NCBI GenBank assembly: GCA_029266655.1
Contig: JAQSWL010000002.1
Span: forward strand, 1-52,692
DNA from: Candidatus Midichloriaceae bacterium
GTDB lineage: Bacteria > Pseudomonadota > Alphaproteobacteria > Rickettsiales > Midichloriaceae
Direction: 5' to 3'
Length of the DNA stretch: 52,692 bases
The notes beneath the pieces were generated by a model. The model worked only from the letters and a program-made list of their open reading frames with translations. It made no database searches and was not told where the DNA came from. The translations under genes were made by a program, and so were the position numbers. Shown piece by piece: positions 37,784 to 46,737 of the stretch; position 1 is the stretch's first letter, and each line of letters starts with the position of its first letter.

Positions 37784-39565
37784 TTGAGCGAATTTAGGTA
37801 TAAACCCACTAGCAAATATGATAGTAGCTTTTATCTTATCTCAAGAATATTTTCTGAGCATATAAGTTCTAAGGCTTCCCCTATCATATTTGCAATTTTA
37901 TGCATGCTGGTAGTCTCGGTTACTACTGCTGTTAATGCTTGGCTTATGCAACCGGTATTAGATGACATTTTCTTAAAGCAAAACCATAAAATGCTATACC
38001 TAATACCTATTGCAGTCATTATTAATGCCTTAATTAAATGCGCTGCTACTTTTTATCAAACCACCACATTAAAGGTAATCGGGCAAAAGATACTTACAGA
38101 GATTCAGCTACGGCTCTATTCTCATTTAATTTATTCAGATATGAAATTTTTGACTGAATATCCTTCTGGAAACCTTATATCCAGGTTTACTAACGATATA
38201 AGCGCCATGCGAAAAACTGTAACCGATACTATAAGTGGTTTGATAGTTGATCTTTTTACCATTATAGGGCTAGTGGGCGTTATGATATATCAAAGCCTCA
38301 GCCTCACATTGATTGCGCTTATAGTATTTCCACTTGCAATTTATCCACTTAGGCAGCTTGGCAGGCGGATGAGAAAGGTTGCAAGGAACATGCAAGAAGA
38401 GCTATCTGGTTTTACGGTGCGCCTTGATGAAACCTTTCAAAATACTAAGGTAATAAAATCTTACTCGCGTGAAGAATACGAAATTTCTAGGGCAGAAAGA
38501 ATCATAGATCGCTTTTTAGAAATTTATAAAAAAGCTGCAATAATAGAATCCGCTTCATCTCCTATTATGGAGACTTTAGGTGCAGTGGCAGTCGCATTAA
38601 TAATTGTTTATGGTGGGTCACAAGTTATATCAGGAACTACAAGCCCTGGAGCTTTTTTCTCATTTATTGCTTCAATGCTGATGATGTATAAACCACTTAA
38701 ATCTTTATCGAACCTTAACACCTCTTTACAAGAAGGGTTAGCTGCATCTAAAAGATTATTTGTGATGTTAGATGAAAAGCCAGAGATTATTGATGAACCA
38801 AACTTGCCGCCAGCAAATTTCAAAAACTACAACATAAAATTTTCTAATGTTTATTTCTCATATAAGTCTGGTAAGAAGATATTAGATGGCATCAATATCA
38901 ATATACCGCAGGGTAAGACAATAGCCCTAGTTGGCAGCTCTGGTGCGGGTAAAACCACAATTTTCAATTTACTTCAACGCCTGTACGACCCAGACTATGG
39001 TGATATTTCTATTGATGGCAAAAGCATTCGCAAAATTAGGCTTAAATCTTTAAGAGAAGTTATTGGGCTTGTGAGCCAAGAGGTTACCTTATTTGATGAC
39101 ACCATTAAAGAAAATATTCGCTATGGCCGCTTAGGGGCAACAGAAGAAGAGATTATTGATGCTGCAATGGCTGCAGCTGCGCATGACTTTATTGTAGATC
39201 TACCAAATGGATATGACACTCAAATAGGGCAACAAGGTGTTAAGCTCTCTGGTGGTCAAAGGCAGCGAATTGCAATAGCAAGAGCTATGCTGAAGAATGC
39301 CCCTATACTGCTTTTGGATGAGGCTACCTCTGCACTTGATGCAATTTCTGAAAAGCAGGTACAAATGGCATTGGAATATTTGAAAAAAGGTAGAACCACA
39401 ATAGTGATAGCACATAGGCTTTCCACCATTGAAAATGCAGATTTAATATACGTTATCTCTGATGGCAGAGTTGAAGAATTTGGCACTCATAAAGAGCTTT
39501 TAGAGAATGGTAAAGAGTATGCGCAACTGTATAAGAAATATAAAGATGAGAAGAAAATTTCTTAG
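37784..39565 (+). CDS. ABC exporter, MsbA-like (half transporter)
   Basis: 593 residues starting at a TTG preceded by GGGGGAAG. Six membrane helices (~30-330) with ENDISAMRKT- and SYSREEYEI-type segments, then an ATPase domain with Walker A GSSGAGKTT, Q-loop LVSQEVTLFDDT, signature LSGGQRQRIAIARA and Walker B LLLDEATSALD. It closely resembles MsbA/multidrug half transporters of Rickettsiales, which would flip lipid A or export drugs. ccmA follows after 21 bases. Whether this is the lipid A flippase cannot be proved from sequence. Confidence 0.9.
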   Translation: MSEFRYKPTSKYDSSFYLISRIFSEHISSKASPIIFAILCMLVVSVTTAVNAWLMQPVLDDIFLKQNHKMLYLIPIAVIINALIKCAATFYQTTTLKVIGQKILTEIQLRLYSHLIYSDMKFLTEYPSGNLISRFTNDISAMRKTVTDTISGLIVDLFTIIGLVGVMIYQSLSLTLIALIVFPLAIYPLRQLGRRMRKVARNMQEELSGFTVRLDETFQNTKVIKSYSREEYEISRAERIIDRFLEIYKKAAIIESASSPIMETLGAVAVALIIVYGGSQVISGTTSPGAFFSFIASMLMMYKPLKSLSNLNTSLQEGLAASKRLFVMLDEKPEIIDEPNLPPANFKNYNIKFSNVYFSYKSGKKILDGININIPQGKTIALVGSSGAGKTTIFNLLQRLYDPDYGDISIDGKSIRKIRLKSLREVIGLVSQEVTLFDDTIKENIRYGRLGATEEEIIDAAMAAAAHDFIVDLPNGYDTQIGQQGVKLSGGQRQRIAIARAMLKNAPILLLDEATSALDAISEKQVQMALEYLKKGRTTIVIAHRLSTIENADLIYVISDGRVEEFGTHKELLENGKEYAQLYKKYKDEKKIS

Positions 39566-39586
39566 TAACCTGCCATTATTAGCATT

Positions 39587-40192
39587 ATGCTTACATTCAA
39601 TAACATTTCAGTAATCAAAGCCGGAGTTAAAATAATAAGCAATTTTAGCGTTACTGCTTTTGCTGGGTGTGCATTGAACATTTATGGATCTAACGGAAGT
39701 GGTAAATCTTCGTTACTTAAACACTTGATAGCACTTGATATAATCAAGCCAAATGAGATCTTTTATAACAATACAGATGTATATTCACATATTCAAGAAT
39801 ACAGATTAATGAATGAATATGTAGGGCATAACTTGGGGTTAAAGGAAAGTTTAACTGTGGCAGACAACCTAATTTTCTGGGCTAAACTTTACAATACAGA
39901 GCTTTTACTAGAAGCTGCAATACACACCTTAAAGCTTGAAGAATATTTAGATGTTAAAATCTCGGAGCTTTCTATGGGAACCAAAAAAAGGGCTGCGCTT
40001 GCAAGGTTGCTCATTACAAATTCTACCTTATGGTTTTTAGATGAGCCATTTGCTAATTTAGATGCTAACTTTTCCGAAATTGTTTTAAATATGATCCGGG
40101 CTCGCTGCGAGCAAAAAGGAAATGTAATATTTACTAGCCATGCCCCAATGAGCCAAGATTTTATTACAAATATCTCTATAGAGGATTTTTGA
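39587..40192 (+). CDS. ccmA: Heme exporter ATP-binding protein CcmA
   Basis: 201 residues, the short CcmA length. Walker A GSNGSGKSS, then YVGHNLGLKESLTVADNLIFWAKLY (a CcmA-specific stretch), signature LSMGTKKRAALARLL, Walker B WFLDEPFANLD and a late H-loop TSHAP. It is the ATPase of CcmAB for c-type cytochrome maturation; ccmB is about 31 kb away, at 7957-8622, on the other strand. The separation of the pair is common in Rickettsiales. Confidence 0.92.
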   Translation: MLTFNNISVIKAGVKIISNFSVTAFAGCALNIYGSNGSGKSSLLKHLIALDIIKPNEIFYNNTDVYSHIQEYRLMNEYVGHNLGLKESLTVADNLIFWAKLYNTELLLEAAIHTLKLEEYLDVKISELSMGTKKRAALARLLITNSTLWFLDEPFANLDANFSEIVLNMIRARCEQKGNVIFTSHAPMSQDFITNISIEDF

Positions 40193-40333
40193 CCAAGGGC
40201 TTCGGTTGGCTTTACAAAACTTTAAAAAAGTTAGTAAAATACCTAATTATCAAATAGGTAATGGATTTTATTGACTTTATTTCTAAAAAACTATATAATG
40301 CTTTACAATGGTTAATTTATTGTGAAGCATTAT

Positions 40334-41119
40334 ATGTTGGGGAAAAAGGAACTTAGCTTAGAGGAGCTTAAGAGCAAATACGAAGAAGTTCTTGCAAAAG
40401 AAGCCGAGGCGCGTAAAAATTTAGAAGAAGCAAAAAAAATAGAAGAAGCAGCTAAAAGTGCTAGAAGGGAAGCGGTAAGACAAAAATACCGGCCTGCTAC
40501 CAATCTTAGAAAAGCCATAAAAGAAAAAGAAGAAGCACACAAACGCTTATTAACCGAGGAAACTGGAGAGTATGAAGCTGGGAAATTACTTAGCAAAGTT
40601 AAAGGAAAAGAAAAAGATGCAGAAAGAGCCCTTCAAGAACAAGAGAGAGAAGTTAATAAGCATGATAGGAAGATTTATGCAACTAAGCTAGCAGCAAATG
40701 TGCTTGAGCCTTCTTTATTTAAACTAATGAAAACCCCATTCTTCCTTCTTAACCAAAATTGTGTACAACGTTTATACCAACAAGAATGTTATAAGCACGG
40801 AGCAATAGTTTCTTTTATACCTAATTTTGTAAATAATAATTTTGGTACAATTAAGGATTTAGTATTTTTAGGGCAAATGCTATTTTTATATGCTAGTGGC
40901 TGTTTATGTGCAACCGCAACATACTTGGTGAGCTCATCGCCCGTAATTAAGCGTTGCTCTATGCTATACTCGGTCGCATTTACGGTTGGTGCGGGAAACT
41001 GGTGCCTTCTTTCTGACGCAGAGGCATGGCTAGATCAAACTAAAAATAGCTTTGTAGATTTTATAACTAACTCAACGTCCGCTTATAAATTAAAGGATGC
41101 TTATACAGTGATAGAGTAA
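40334..41119 (+). CDS. Coiled-coil membrane protein of unknown function
   Basis: About 261 residues from ATG 40334; the frame continues up to a GTG at 40322. Residues ~5-120 are a highly charged coiled coil, rich in Glu, Lys and Ala. Two to three hydrophobic stretches follow (~130-145, 175-205, 210-235), with several Cys. No signal peptide. I do not recognise it. Coiled-coil plus membrane segments near the C-terminus is a layout found in some inclusion-membrane or host-directed proteins of intracellular bacteria, but no secretion signal can be read. Confidence 0.6.
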   Translation: MLGKKELSLEELKSKYEEVLAKEAEARKNLEEAKKIEEAAKSARREAVRQKYRPATNLRKAIKEKEEAHKRLLTEETGEYEAGKLLSKVKGKEKDAERALQEQEREVNKHDRKIYATKLAANVLEPSLFKLMKTPFFLLNQNCVQRLYQQECYKHGAIVSFIPNFVNNNFGTIKDLVFLGQMLFLYASGCLCATATYLVSSSPVIKRCSMLYSVAFTVGAGNWCLLSDAEAWLDQTKNSFVDFITNSTSAYKLKDAYTVIE

Positions 41120-41238
41120 CTATGCAGGCCTAATCTACCTTAGCTTAGCGCTTCTGCCAAATTATTTTTGGGAAATGATATTAGGCTTGAAAATGGCAAG
41201 GTTACGGAGTACGTTCTTTTTAAAGTTATGGCAACTAA

Positions 41239-41535
41239 ATGGATCAAAATATCGAAGCCTATAAATTTATCGCAAGCTTAAAGCAATTACCATTTGTTGA
41301 TGAAATATGGCTTTTTGGCTCCCGTGCTAGAGGTGATCATAGTGATCGCTCAGATATTGATTTAGCACTTGTTTGCCCCAGCGCTACTTCTTATGATTGG
41401 AGTAAGGTTTTAGAGGTTATTGACAATGCAGATACCTTATTAAAAATTGATTGCTTAAGGTTTGATGAATTAGCTGAAGATGACCGTTTGCGAGAAAATA
41501 TATTAAGATTTAAAAAAGTAATTTATAAACGTTAA
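41239..41535 (+). CDS. MNT-type nucleotidyltransferase (antitoxin-like)
   Basis: 98 residues with the minimal nucleotidyltransferase motif GSRARG and the metal-binding pair SDIDLAL downstream (GSxRxG-x9-DxD). This is the HI0073/MntA family; in MNT-HEPN pairs it acts as antitoxin, often by AMPylating the HEPN toxin. The gene is directly followed, three bases later, by its HEPN partner frame, in the standard order for the HI0073-HI0074 pair. Confidence 0.88.
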   Translation: MDQNIEAYKFIASLKQLPFVDEIWLFGSRARGDHSDRSDIDLALVCPSATSYDWSKVLEVIDNADTLLKIDCLRFDELAEDDRLRENILRFKKVIYKR

Positions 41536-41538
41536 AGT

Positions 41539-41940
41539 ATGAAAGAGATTTATTGGAGAGATTATTTTAATACTTTGGGCCAGGCAATTGATCGCCTTGC
41601 CTAGGCTATAAATCATCCTGAAATTGAGCAAAACCAATATATTCAAGACGCCTCTATTCAAAGGTTTGAATTTGTTATCGAGTTATTTTGGAAGTTATTA
41701 AAAAAAATTTTAGCTTATGAGAAGCTTGAGGCTACAACACCGCGTGAGGTTTTAAGCACGGCTTACCAATATAAATTGATTAATGATGAAGGAATCTGGT
41801 TAAATATGTTAAGCGACCGAAACCTCACCTCCCATGTTTATAAGCAGGAAGATGCTCAAAGAATCTTGAAACATATTAAAACTTATCTTCCAGTATACCA
41901 GGCTACCTATAAGGATCTGAAGGATAAATATAAGCTATAA
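41539..41940 (+). pseudogene. HEPN nuclease-like partner (HI0074 family) interrupted by an in-frame TAG
   Basis: From ATG 41539 the frame runs 21 codons to TAG at 41602-41604, then continues open for 111 more codons to TAA at 41938-41940. The joined product, 133 codons, equals the usual length of the family. After the stop the sequence keeps the full signature: IQRFEFVIELFWKLLKK, WLNMLSDRNLTSHVY (the HEPN R-x4-H active site, RNLTSH) and the C-terminal helices. The stop replaces what is commonly a charged residue in the first helix. No other lesion is seen, so the change is recent or the stop is read through. Absence of an intact start after the stop explains why the remainder is not a normal gene. 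Confidence 0.85.
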
Positions 41941-41949
41941 CAGCAGCTT

Positions 41950-43437
41950 TTAAGTTAATCCCTCTTCGCTATCTTCTATATCACCGCTCTGTAGTGAAAA
42001 CACAATTGTGACGGTAGTGCCAATATTTGATTCACTTTGGATTTCAAAGCTTCCATTCATAAGCTCAACAAGCTTTTTAGATAAAGGTAGCCCTAACCCA
42101 GTTCCTTCAAAACGTTTGCTTAATTTATTCTCTATTTGCCCAAACGGAGAAAGTGCCCTTGCCAAATCCTGCGCAGCCATACCAATACCGCTATCTTTAA
42201 TTTGCATAACCACTGAATTATTGTCCAAATTTTTCCAAACTTTAACAACAACTTTGCCTCCTTCCGGTGTAAATTTAACAGCATTAGACAGCAAATTTAG
42301 CATAACTTGTTTAGTACGTTTATTGTCTGCTAAAATTATTATGTGCTCCGCAGGGACTTCATCTATAAGAGTTACCCCAGCTTCCTGTGATCTTGGGGCC
42401 ATCATACGCAAGCATATCTTTATTGTCTTAGTAAGGTCCACTTCCTCTAAGTTTATCTGAAGCTTATTTTCATCAGCTTTAGAAAAATCCAGTATGTCGT
42501 TTATTAGGCTTAATAAATGTACGCCAGATGCCTTAATATCATGGACGAATTCTTTATACTTATCGTTATTAAGCGGCCCCATAGACTCGCTGTTGATTAG
42601 CTCAGAAAACCCTATTATGGCATTAAGCGGCGTCCGCAATTCATGGCTTATATTGGCTAAAAATTGTGATTTCGCACGGCTTTCAGATTCAGCAATTACT
42701 TTCGCATTAGCAAGCTCAAGGGCAGCTTCTTGTTGTTTATCTATAAGCTCCTCAACCTTCCTTGAAGATATTACCACAAGCAAGGCTACTGGGATAATCA
42801 CAATCACAATAATTAAAATAAAAAGATATTGCCCTAAGAGTAAAATATTATGTCTATGATCAATGTCATAAACAAACTCTAATACCCCCCTTTCAGCCTC
42901 TTGTTTTTTAACTTCATCTAGCTCTACAGTTACGTTAAGTGGTAGCGCAATTACTAAAACATTTTTTTTGATTTTCTCTCCATTATCTGCGGACACCGTT
43001 ATCTCATCGATATCCATAAAATATTGGCTATCACCCTTCCCATCAGAACTCATGGTTTTTTGTATTAATAAATCCTTATGGGCTATAGAAATATCATCAT
43101 CACTATCAAAAAGTACTTTCCCCTCAGGATTAAAAACCGTTGCCTTGATCAAAGATTCTGTATCCAAATACTCCCCAGAAGCTAATTGGAATGACTGATA
43201 TTGGTATAGGCTCCCCCATTCCGATGTGGGCTGCGATTTAATATAATGCAGAACCGGATAATAGCGATTCCATATACTTTTTGTATAAACCTCTTTTAAT
43301 TCTAAGCTTAAGCCTAGGAGGGGTGCGTTGATGAAGTATTTTATTATATATTCTCTGGCCATGTAACTTCCCACCAAAGATGCTAGCAAGATAAAGAAGG
43401 CAATCAAAACGCTAAATATACGTATATTTGCAAACAT
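41950..43437 (-). CDS. Sensor histidine kinase, PleC-like
   Basis: 495 residues: a membrane helix (~7-28), a periplasmic sensor of about 170 residues, a second helix (~203-228), then the kinase core. H-box FLANISHELRTPLNAI, N-box LNLLSNAVKFTPEGG, G1 DSGIGM and G2 GTGLGL are intact. The GFSELINSESMGPL...Y segment after the H-box is typical of PleC/DivJ, the alphaproteobacterial cell-cycle kinases acting on DivK and PleD. Rickettsiales retain PleC. The exact paralogue cannot be fixed, and there is no response regulator adjacent. Confidence 0.88.
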   Translation of the reverse strand: MFANIRIFSVLIAFFILLASLVGSYMAREYIIKYFINAPLLGLSLELKEVYTKSIWNRYYPVLHYIKSQPTSEWGSLYQYQSFQLASGEYLDTESLIKATVFNPEGKVLFDSDDDISIAHKDLLIQKTMSSDGKGDSQYFMDIDEITVSADNGEKIKKNVLVIALPLNVTVELDEVKKQEAERGVLEFVYDIDHRHNILLLGQYLFILIIVIVIIPVALLVVISSRKVEELIDKQQEAALELANAKVIAESESRAKSQFLANISHELRTPLNAIIGFSELINSESMGPLNNDKYKEFVHDIKASGVHLLSLINDILDFSKADENKLQINLEEVDLTKTIKICLRMMAPRSQEAGVTLIDEVPAEHIIILADNKRTKQVMLNLLSNAVKFTPEGGKVVVKVWKNLDNNSVVMQIKDSGIGMAAQDLARALSPFGQIENKLSKRFEGTGLGLPLSKKLVELMNGSFEIQSESNIGTTVTIVFSLQSGDIEDSEEGLT

Positions 43438-43507
43438 CTTAACTAGTGAGATTATACTATTACATAAATAGCATAATCAGACTAATTACACGGAAATGCA
43501 AGAATTT

Positions 43508-46081
43508 TTAAAGTAAATTCAATAAAGTAGTTACTGCATCTTCCAATAACTCCACCTGGCTTCCCCCTGCTTGTGCGTTATCTGGCCGACCTCCACCATT
43601 TCCACCCAAAGATTCCGCAGCAGCTTTAGCCATATTATTTGCATTATATTTTGTCAGCAAATCTTTGCTTATGCAGATCAATATTAAAGCCTTACCTTCA
43701 AAATTCGATGTAAGTATTATAACAGCCTCTTTTGCATAACGTTTAGATAAAGTATCCATAACAGAGCGAATCTCACTTGGCGGAACTTGCTCTGTGCGCT
43801 GTATCACAACTTTGGCGCCATTAATATCGCGAATATCAGGCTTCACACTAAGTGCAGCTTCTACTTTATGTTTAGATAGCACTTTTTCCAGCGCCCTCTT
43901 CTCCTCAATTAACGAAGTTATTCTGCTGCCTAAATCAGCTTCAGAACATTTAAGTTGGGCAGTAACGGCTTTTAAAATCCCTTCTTTATTGTTTAAGTAT
44001 TCAAGAGCAGCCAGTCCGGTTACAGCCTCAATTCTCCTAACTCCTGATGCAATCGCCTCTTCTGAGACAACTTTGAACATCCCTATATCTCCAGTTGCTT
44101 TTACGTGCGTTCCTCCGCATAGCTCCACCGAAGACCCCATAGATACAACTCTTACCTCTTCGCCATATTTTTCTCCAAATAAGGCCATTGCTCCATGCTC
44201 CATAGCATCGTTTGTCGACATAAGCTTAGTATTTGATTCAGTATTAGCAATAATCATTTGATTAACAGATTTCTCAATTAAGCTTATCTCTTGCAGACTC
44301 AATGCTTTATTATGAGAGAAATCAAACCTTAGTTTATCTGGCATTACCAATGAGCCTTTTTGCATTACATGCTCACCTAGTACCATGCGCAAAGCCTTAT
44401 GCAATAAGTGAGTTGCAGAGTGGTTAGCCTTTATCTGCATGCGTCTAGATTCATCAATCTTAACTTTCACTGATTTACCAACTTCTAAAGCACCATTTAC
44501 ACGTACGTGGTGCCCGAAAAGTTTGCCCGCATATTTTTTAGTATCCAAAACCTCACTATCAGATATATACCCAGTGTCACCAGTCTGCCCGCCAGATTCT
44601 GCATAAAATGGCGTTTGGTTTAAAATTATAATAGCCTCGCCAGATTCCACTTTGTTTACCATCTTGCCATCTTGAACAATAGCAACTATCTGAGCTTCGG
44701 AGTCAGTTAATGAATATCCCAAGAAATCTGTAGCCTCAACCGTTTCAGCGATCTTGAACCAAATTTCATCAGTTGCATGCTCGCCAGACCCACTCCATGC
44801 AGCACGAGCTCTTTTCTTTTGCTCCGCCATTTCACTTTCAAAACCTTCCATATCAACAGCCACACCTTTAGAGCGCAATATGTCGCATGTAAGGTCTACC
44901 GGGAAACCATATGTGTCATATAATTTAAAAGCAACTGTACCTGGAAGAGCCGAACCTTGCGGTAATTTACTCAACTCTTCATCTAAAATTTTCATGCCCT
45001 TGCCCAAAGTGTCGCGGAAACGATTTTCCTCAAGCTCTAATACTGAGGCGATAACTGCTTCAGCACGTCTTAGCTCTTGGTAAGCATCACCCATTTCAGC
45101 AACTAAGGTTGGCACCATTTTGTGCAAGATAATATCCTTTGCACCAAGGTTGTGCACATGGCGCATTGCACGCCTCATAATACGGCGCAAAACATATCCC
45201 CTACCCTCATTAGAAGGCATTACGCCATCAGCCACCAGGAATGATATTGACCTTATATGATCAGCTATCACCTTATGAGAGCTTGAATCAGAATAATCTC
45301 CAGATAATCGTTTTGAAGCTTCAATAAGATTTTGAAACAAATCGATGTCAAAATTGTTATTTTTCCCTTGTAGTACAGCAGATATACGTTCTAGCCCCAT
45401 GCCAGTATCAATAGAAGGTTTTGGAAGATTTAGCCTTTTCCCGCCTAGTTGATCCTCATATTGCATGAAGACCAAGTTCCAAATTTCAATATACCTATCA
45501 CCGTCTGCATCTGCGGTGCCAGGAAGTCCACCCCAGTATTTATCCCCATGATCATAAAAAATTTCCGAGCATGGACCGCATGGACCTACATCTCCCATAG
45601 CCCAGAAATTATCATCTGTAGTAATACGGATAATTTTATCATCACTAAAGCCTGTAAGCTTCTTCCAAATATTAAATGCTTCATCATCATTGTGATAAAC
45701 AGTGATATATAATTTAGCCCTATCTATGCCAAATTCTTTAACCAATAAGTTCCACGCAAGCTCAATTGCGCGTTCTTTAAAGTAATCTCCAAATGAAAAA
45801 TTACCTAGCATTTCAAAAAATGTATGATGTCTAGCCGTATAACCCACGTTTTCTAAATCGTTATGCTTACCCCCAGCGCGCACACATTTTTGGCTGCTAG
45901 TCGCTGTTTTAAAATTAGGAGTTTCAAGACCCGTAAAATAGTTTTTAAACTGCACCATGCCTGCAGTTGTAAACATAAGTGTAGGGTCATTATGCGGCAC
46001 AAGAGGGCTAGAAGGTATTATCTTATGACCATTTCTCTCAAAATAATTTAAGAAAGTTCTACGAATTATGTTAGTTTCCAT
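43508..46081 (-). CDS. alaS: Alanyl-tRNA synthetase
   Basis: 857 residues. The class II core at the N-terminus has RRTFLNYFERNGH, FTTAGMVQFKNYF, GPCGPCSEIFYDHG and MGLERI; the editing domain has the zinc-binding HSATHLLHKAL and CGGTHV (His and Cys ligands); the C-terminal domain ends GGNGGGRPDNAQAGG. It charges tRNA-Ala and edits mis-charged Ser and Gly. Length is standard. It is divergent from bcp, with about 160 bases between. Confidence 0.98.
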   Translation of the reverse strand: METNIIRRTFLNYFERNGHKIIPSSPLVPHNDPTLMFTTAGMVQFKNYFTGLETPNFKTATSSQKCVRAGGKHNDLENVGYTARHHTFFEMLGNFSFGDYFKERAIELAWNLLVKEFGIDRAKLYITVYHNDDEAFNIWKKLTGFSDDKIIRITTDDNFWAMGDVGPCGPCSEIFYDHGDKYWGGLPGTADADGDRYIEIWNLVFMQYEDQLGGKRLNLPKPSIDTGMGLERISAVLQGKNNNFDIDLFQNLIEASKRLSGDYSDSSSHKVIADHIRSISFLVADGVMPSNEGRGYVLRRIMRRAMRHVHNLGAKDIILHKMVPTLVAEMGDAYQELRRAEAVIASVLELEENRFRDTLGKGMKILDEELSKLPQGSALPGTVAFKLYDTYGFPVDLTCDILRSKGVAVDMEGFESEMAEQKKRARAAWSGSGEHATDEIWFKIAETVEATDFLGYSLTDSEAQIVAIVQDGKMVNKVESGEAIIILNQTPFYAESGGQTGDTGYISDSEVLDTKKYAGKLFGHHVRVNGALEVGKSVKVKIDESRRMQIKANHSATHLLHKALRMVLGEHVMQKGSLVMPDKLRFDFSHNKALSLQEISLIEKSVNQMIIANTESNTKLMSTNDAMEHGAMALFGEKYGEEVRVVSMGSSVELCGGTHVKATGDIGMFKVVSEEAIASGVRRIEAVTGLAALEYLNNKEGILKAVTAQLKCSEADLGSRITSLIEEKRALEKVLSKHKVEAALSVKPDIRDINGAKVVIQRTEQVPPSEIRSVMDTLSKRYAKEAVIILTSNFEGKALILICISKDLLTKYNANNMAKAAAESLGGNGGGRPDNAQAGGSQVELLEDAVTTLLNLL

Positions 46082-46152
46082 AAGTTTTATTACATCAAAA
46101 TAATCTGAAGTAAACTACATTACTTAGTTGAATTTTTCAAGAGAAGCCACTC

Positions 46153-46236
46153 ATGCAAAAGATAAAAATAGCTGAGGCAAATTTAGCCTGGACCAAACTT
46201 ACACAAGCTGGTAGCTTTATTGTATATAATAAATAG
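46153..46236 (+). CDS. Possible 27-residue small ORF upstream of bcp
   Basis: ATG at 46153, reading MQKIKIAEANLAWTKLTQ... to TAG at 46234, eight bases before the bcp start. A weak GAGAAG lies just upstream. It could be a leader peptide or chance; no family is recognised. Confidence 0.25.
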   Translation: MQKIKIAEANLAWTKLTQAGSFIVYNK

Positions 46237-46243
46237 GTTAAGC

Positions 46244-46726
46244 ATGGCAAATAGCTCTAAAGTAAAAATTGGAGAATTGGCTCCAGATTTTAAATTACCA
46301 ATGCACAATGGGGGCGAAGCAAGCCTTAAAAATTTTGCAGGAAAAAATATTGTTCTTTATTTTTATCCAAAAGATGCGACTCCAGGCTGCACCTTAGAGG
46401 CCAAAGATTTTAGTGCCAACTTGACAGAATTTGCTAAGCTTAATACAGTGGTGATAGGCATCTCTAAAGATAGCATAGAAAGTCATTGTAAGTTTGCCGA
46501 TACCGAAAACCTTAGCATTTTACTAGCCTCAGATGTAGACGGCACAGTATGTGAAAAATATAATGTGTGGGTAGAAAAAAGTATGTATGGAAAAAAATAT
46601 ATGGGCGTAGATCGCTCAACTTTTTTAATTGATGCTACTGGCAAATTAAGAAATATTTGGAGATCTGTTAAAGTCACAGGGCATATACAAGAAGTTTTAA
46701 AAGAGCTGCAATCCATATCTAAATAG
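46244..46726 (+). CDS. bcp: Thiol peroxidase of the BCP/PrxQ family
   Basis: About 160 residues from ATG 46244; the frame extends to a TTG at 46220. The peroxidatic Cys49 is in YPKDATPGCTLEAKDF. The position where 2-Cys BCPs have the resolving Cys (five residues later) is Lys, so this enzyme is 1-Cys or uses a different resolving partner. It reduces H2O2 and lipid hydroperoxides. It is first in a four-gene operon with a pseudokinase, a DUF2628 protein and a GNAT protein. Confidence 0.93.
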   Translation: MANSSKVKIGELAPDFKLPMHNGGEASLKNFAGKNIVLYFYPKDATPGCTLEAKDFSANLTEFAKLNTVVIGISKDSIESHCKFADTENLSILLASDVDGTVCEKYNVWVEKSMYGKKYMGVDRSTFLIDATGKLRNIWRSVKVTGHIQEVLKELQSISK

Positions 46727-46737
46727 TAGAAAGATAA

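Noticed and set aside
42008-45083. Long rightward frames over the PleC-like kinase and alaS (42008-42460, 42494-42859, 43794-44261, 44754-45083)
   Set aside because: They mirror the highly conserved sense genes and show no domain or start signal.
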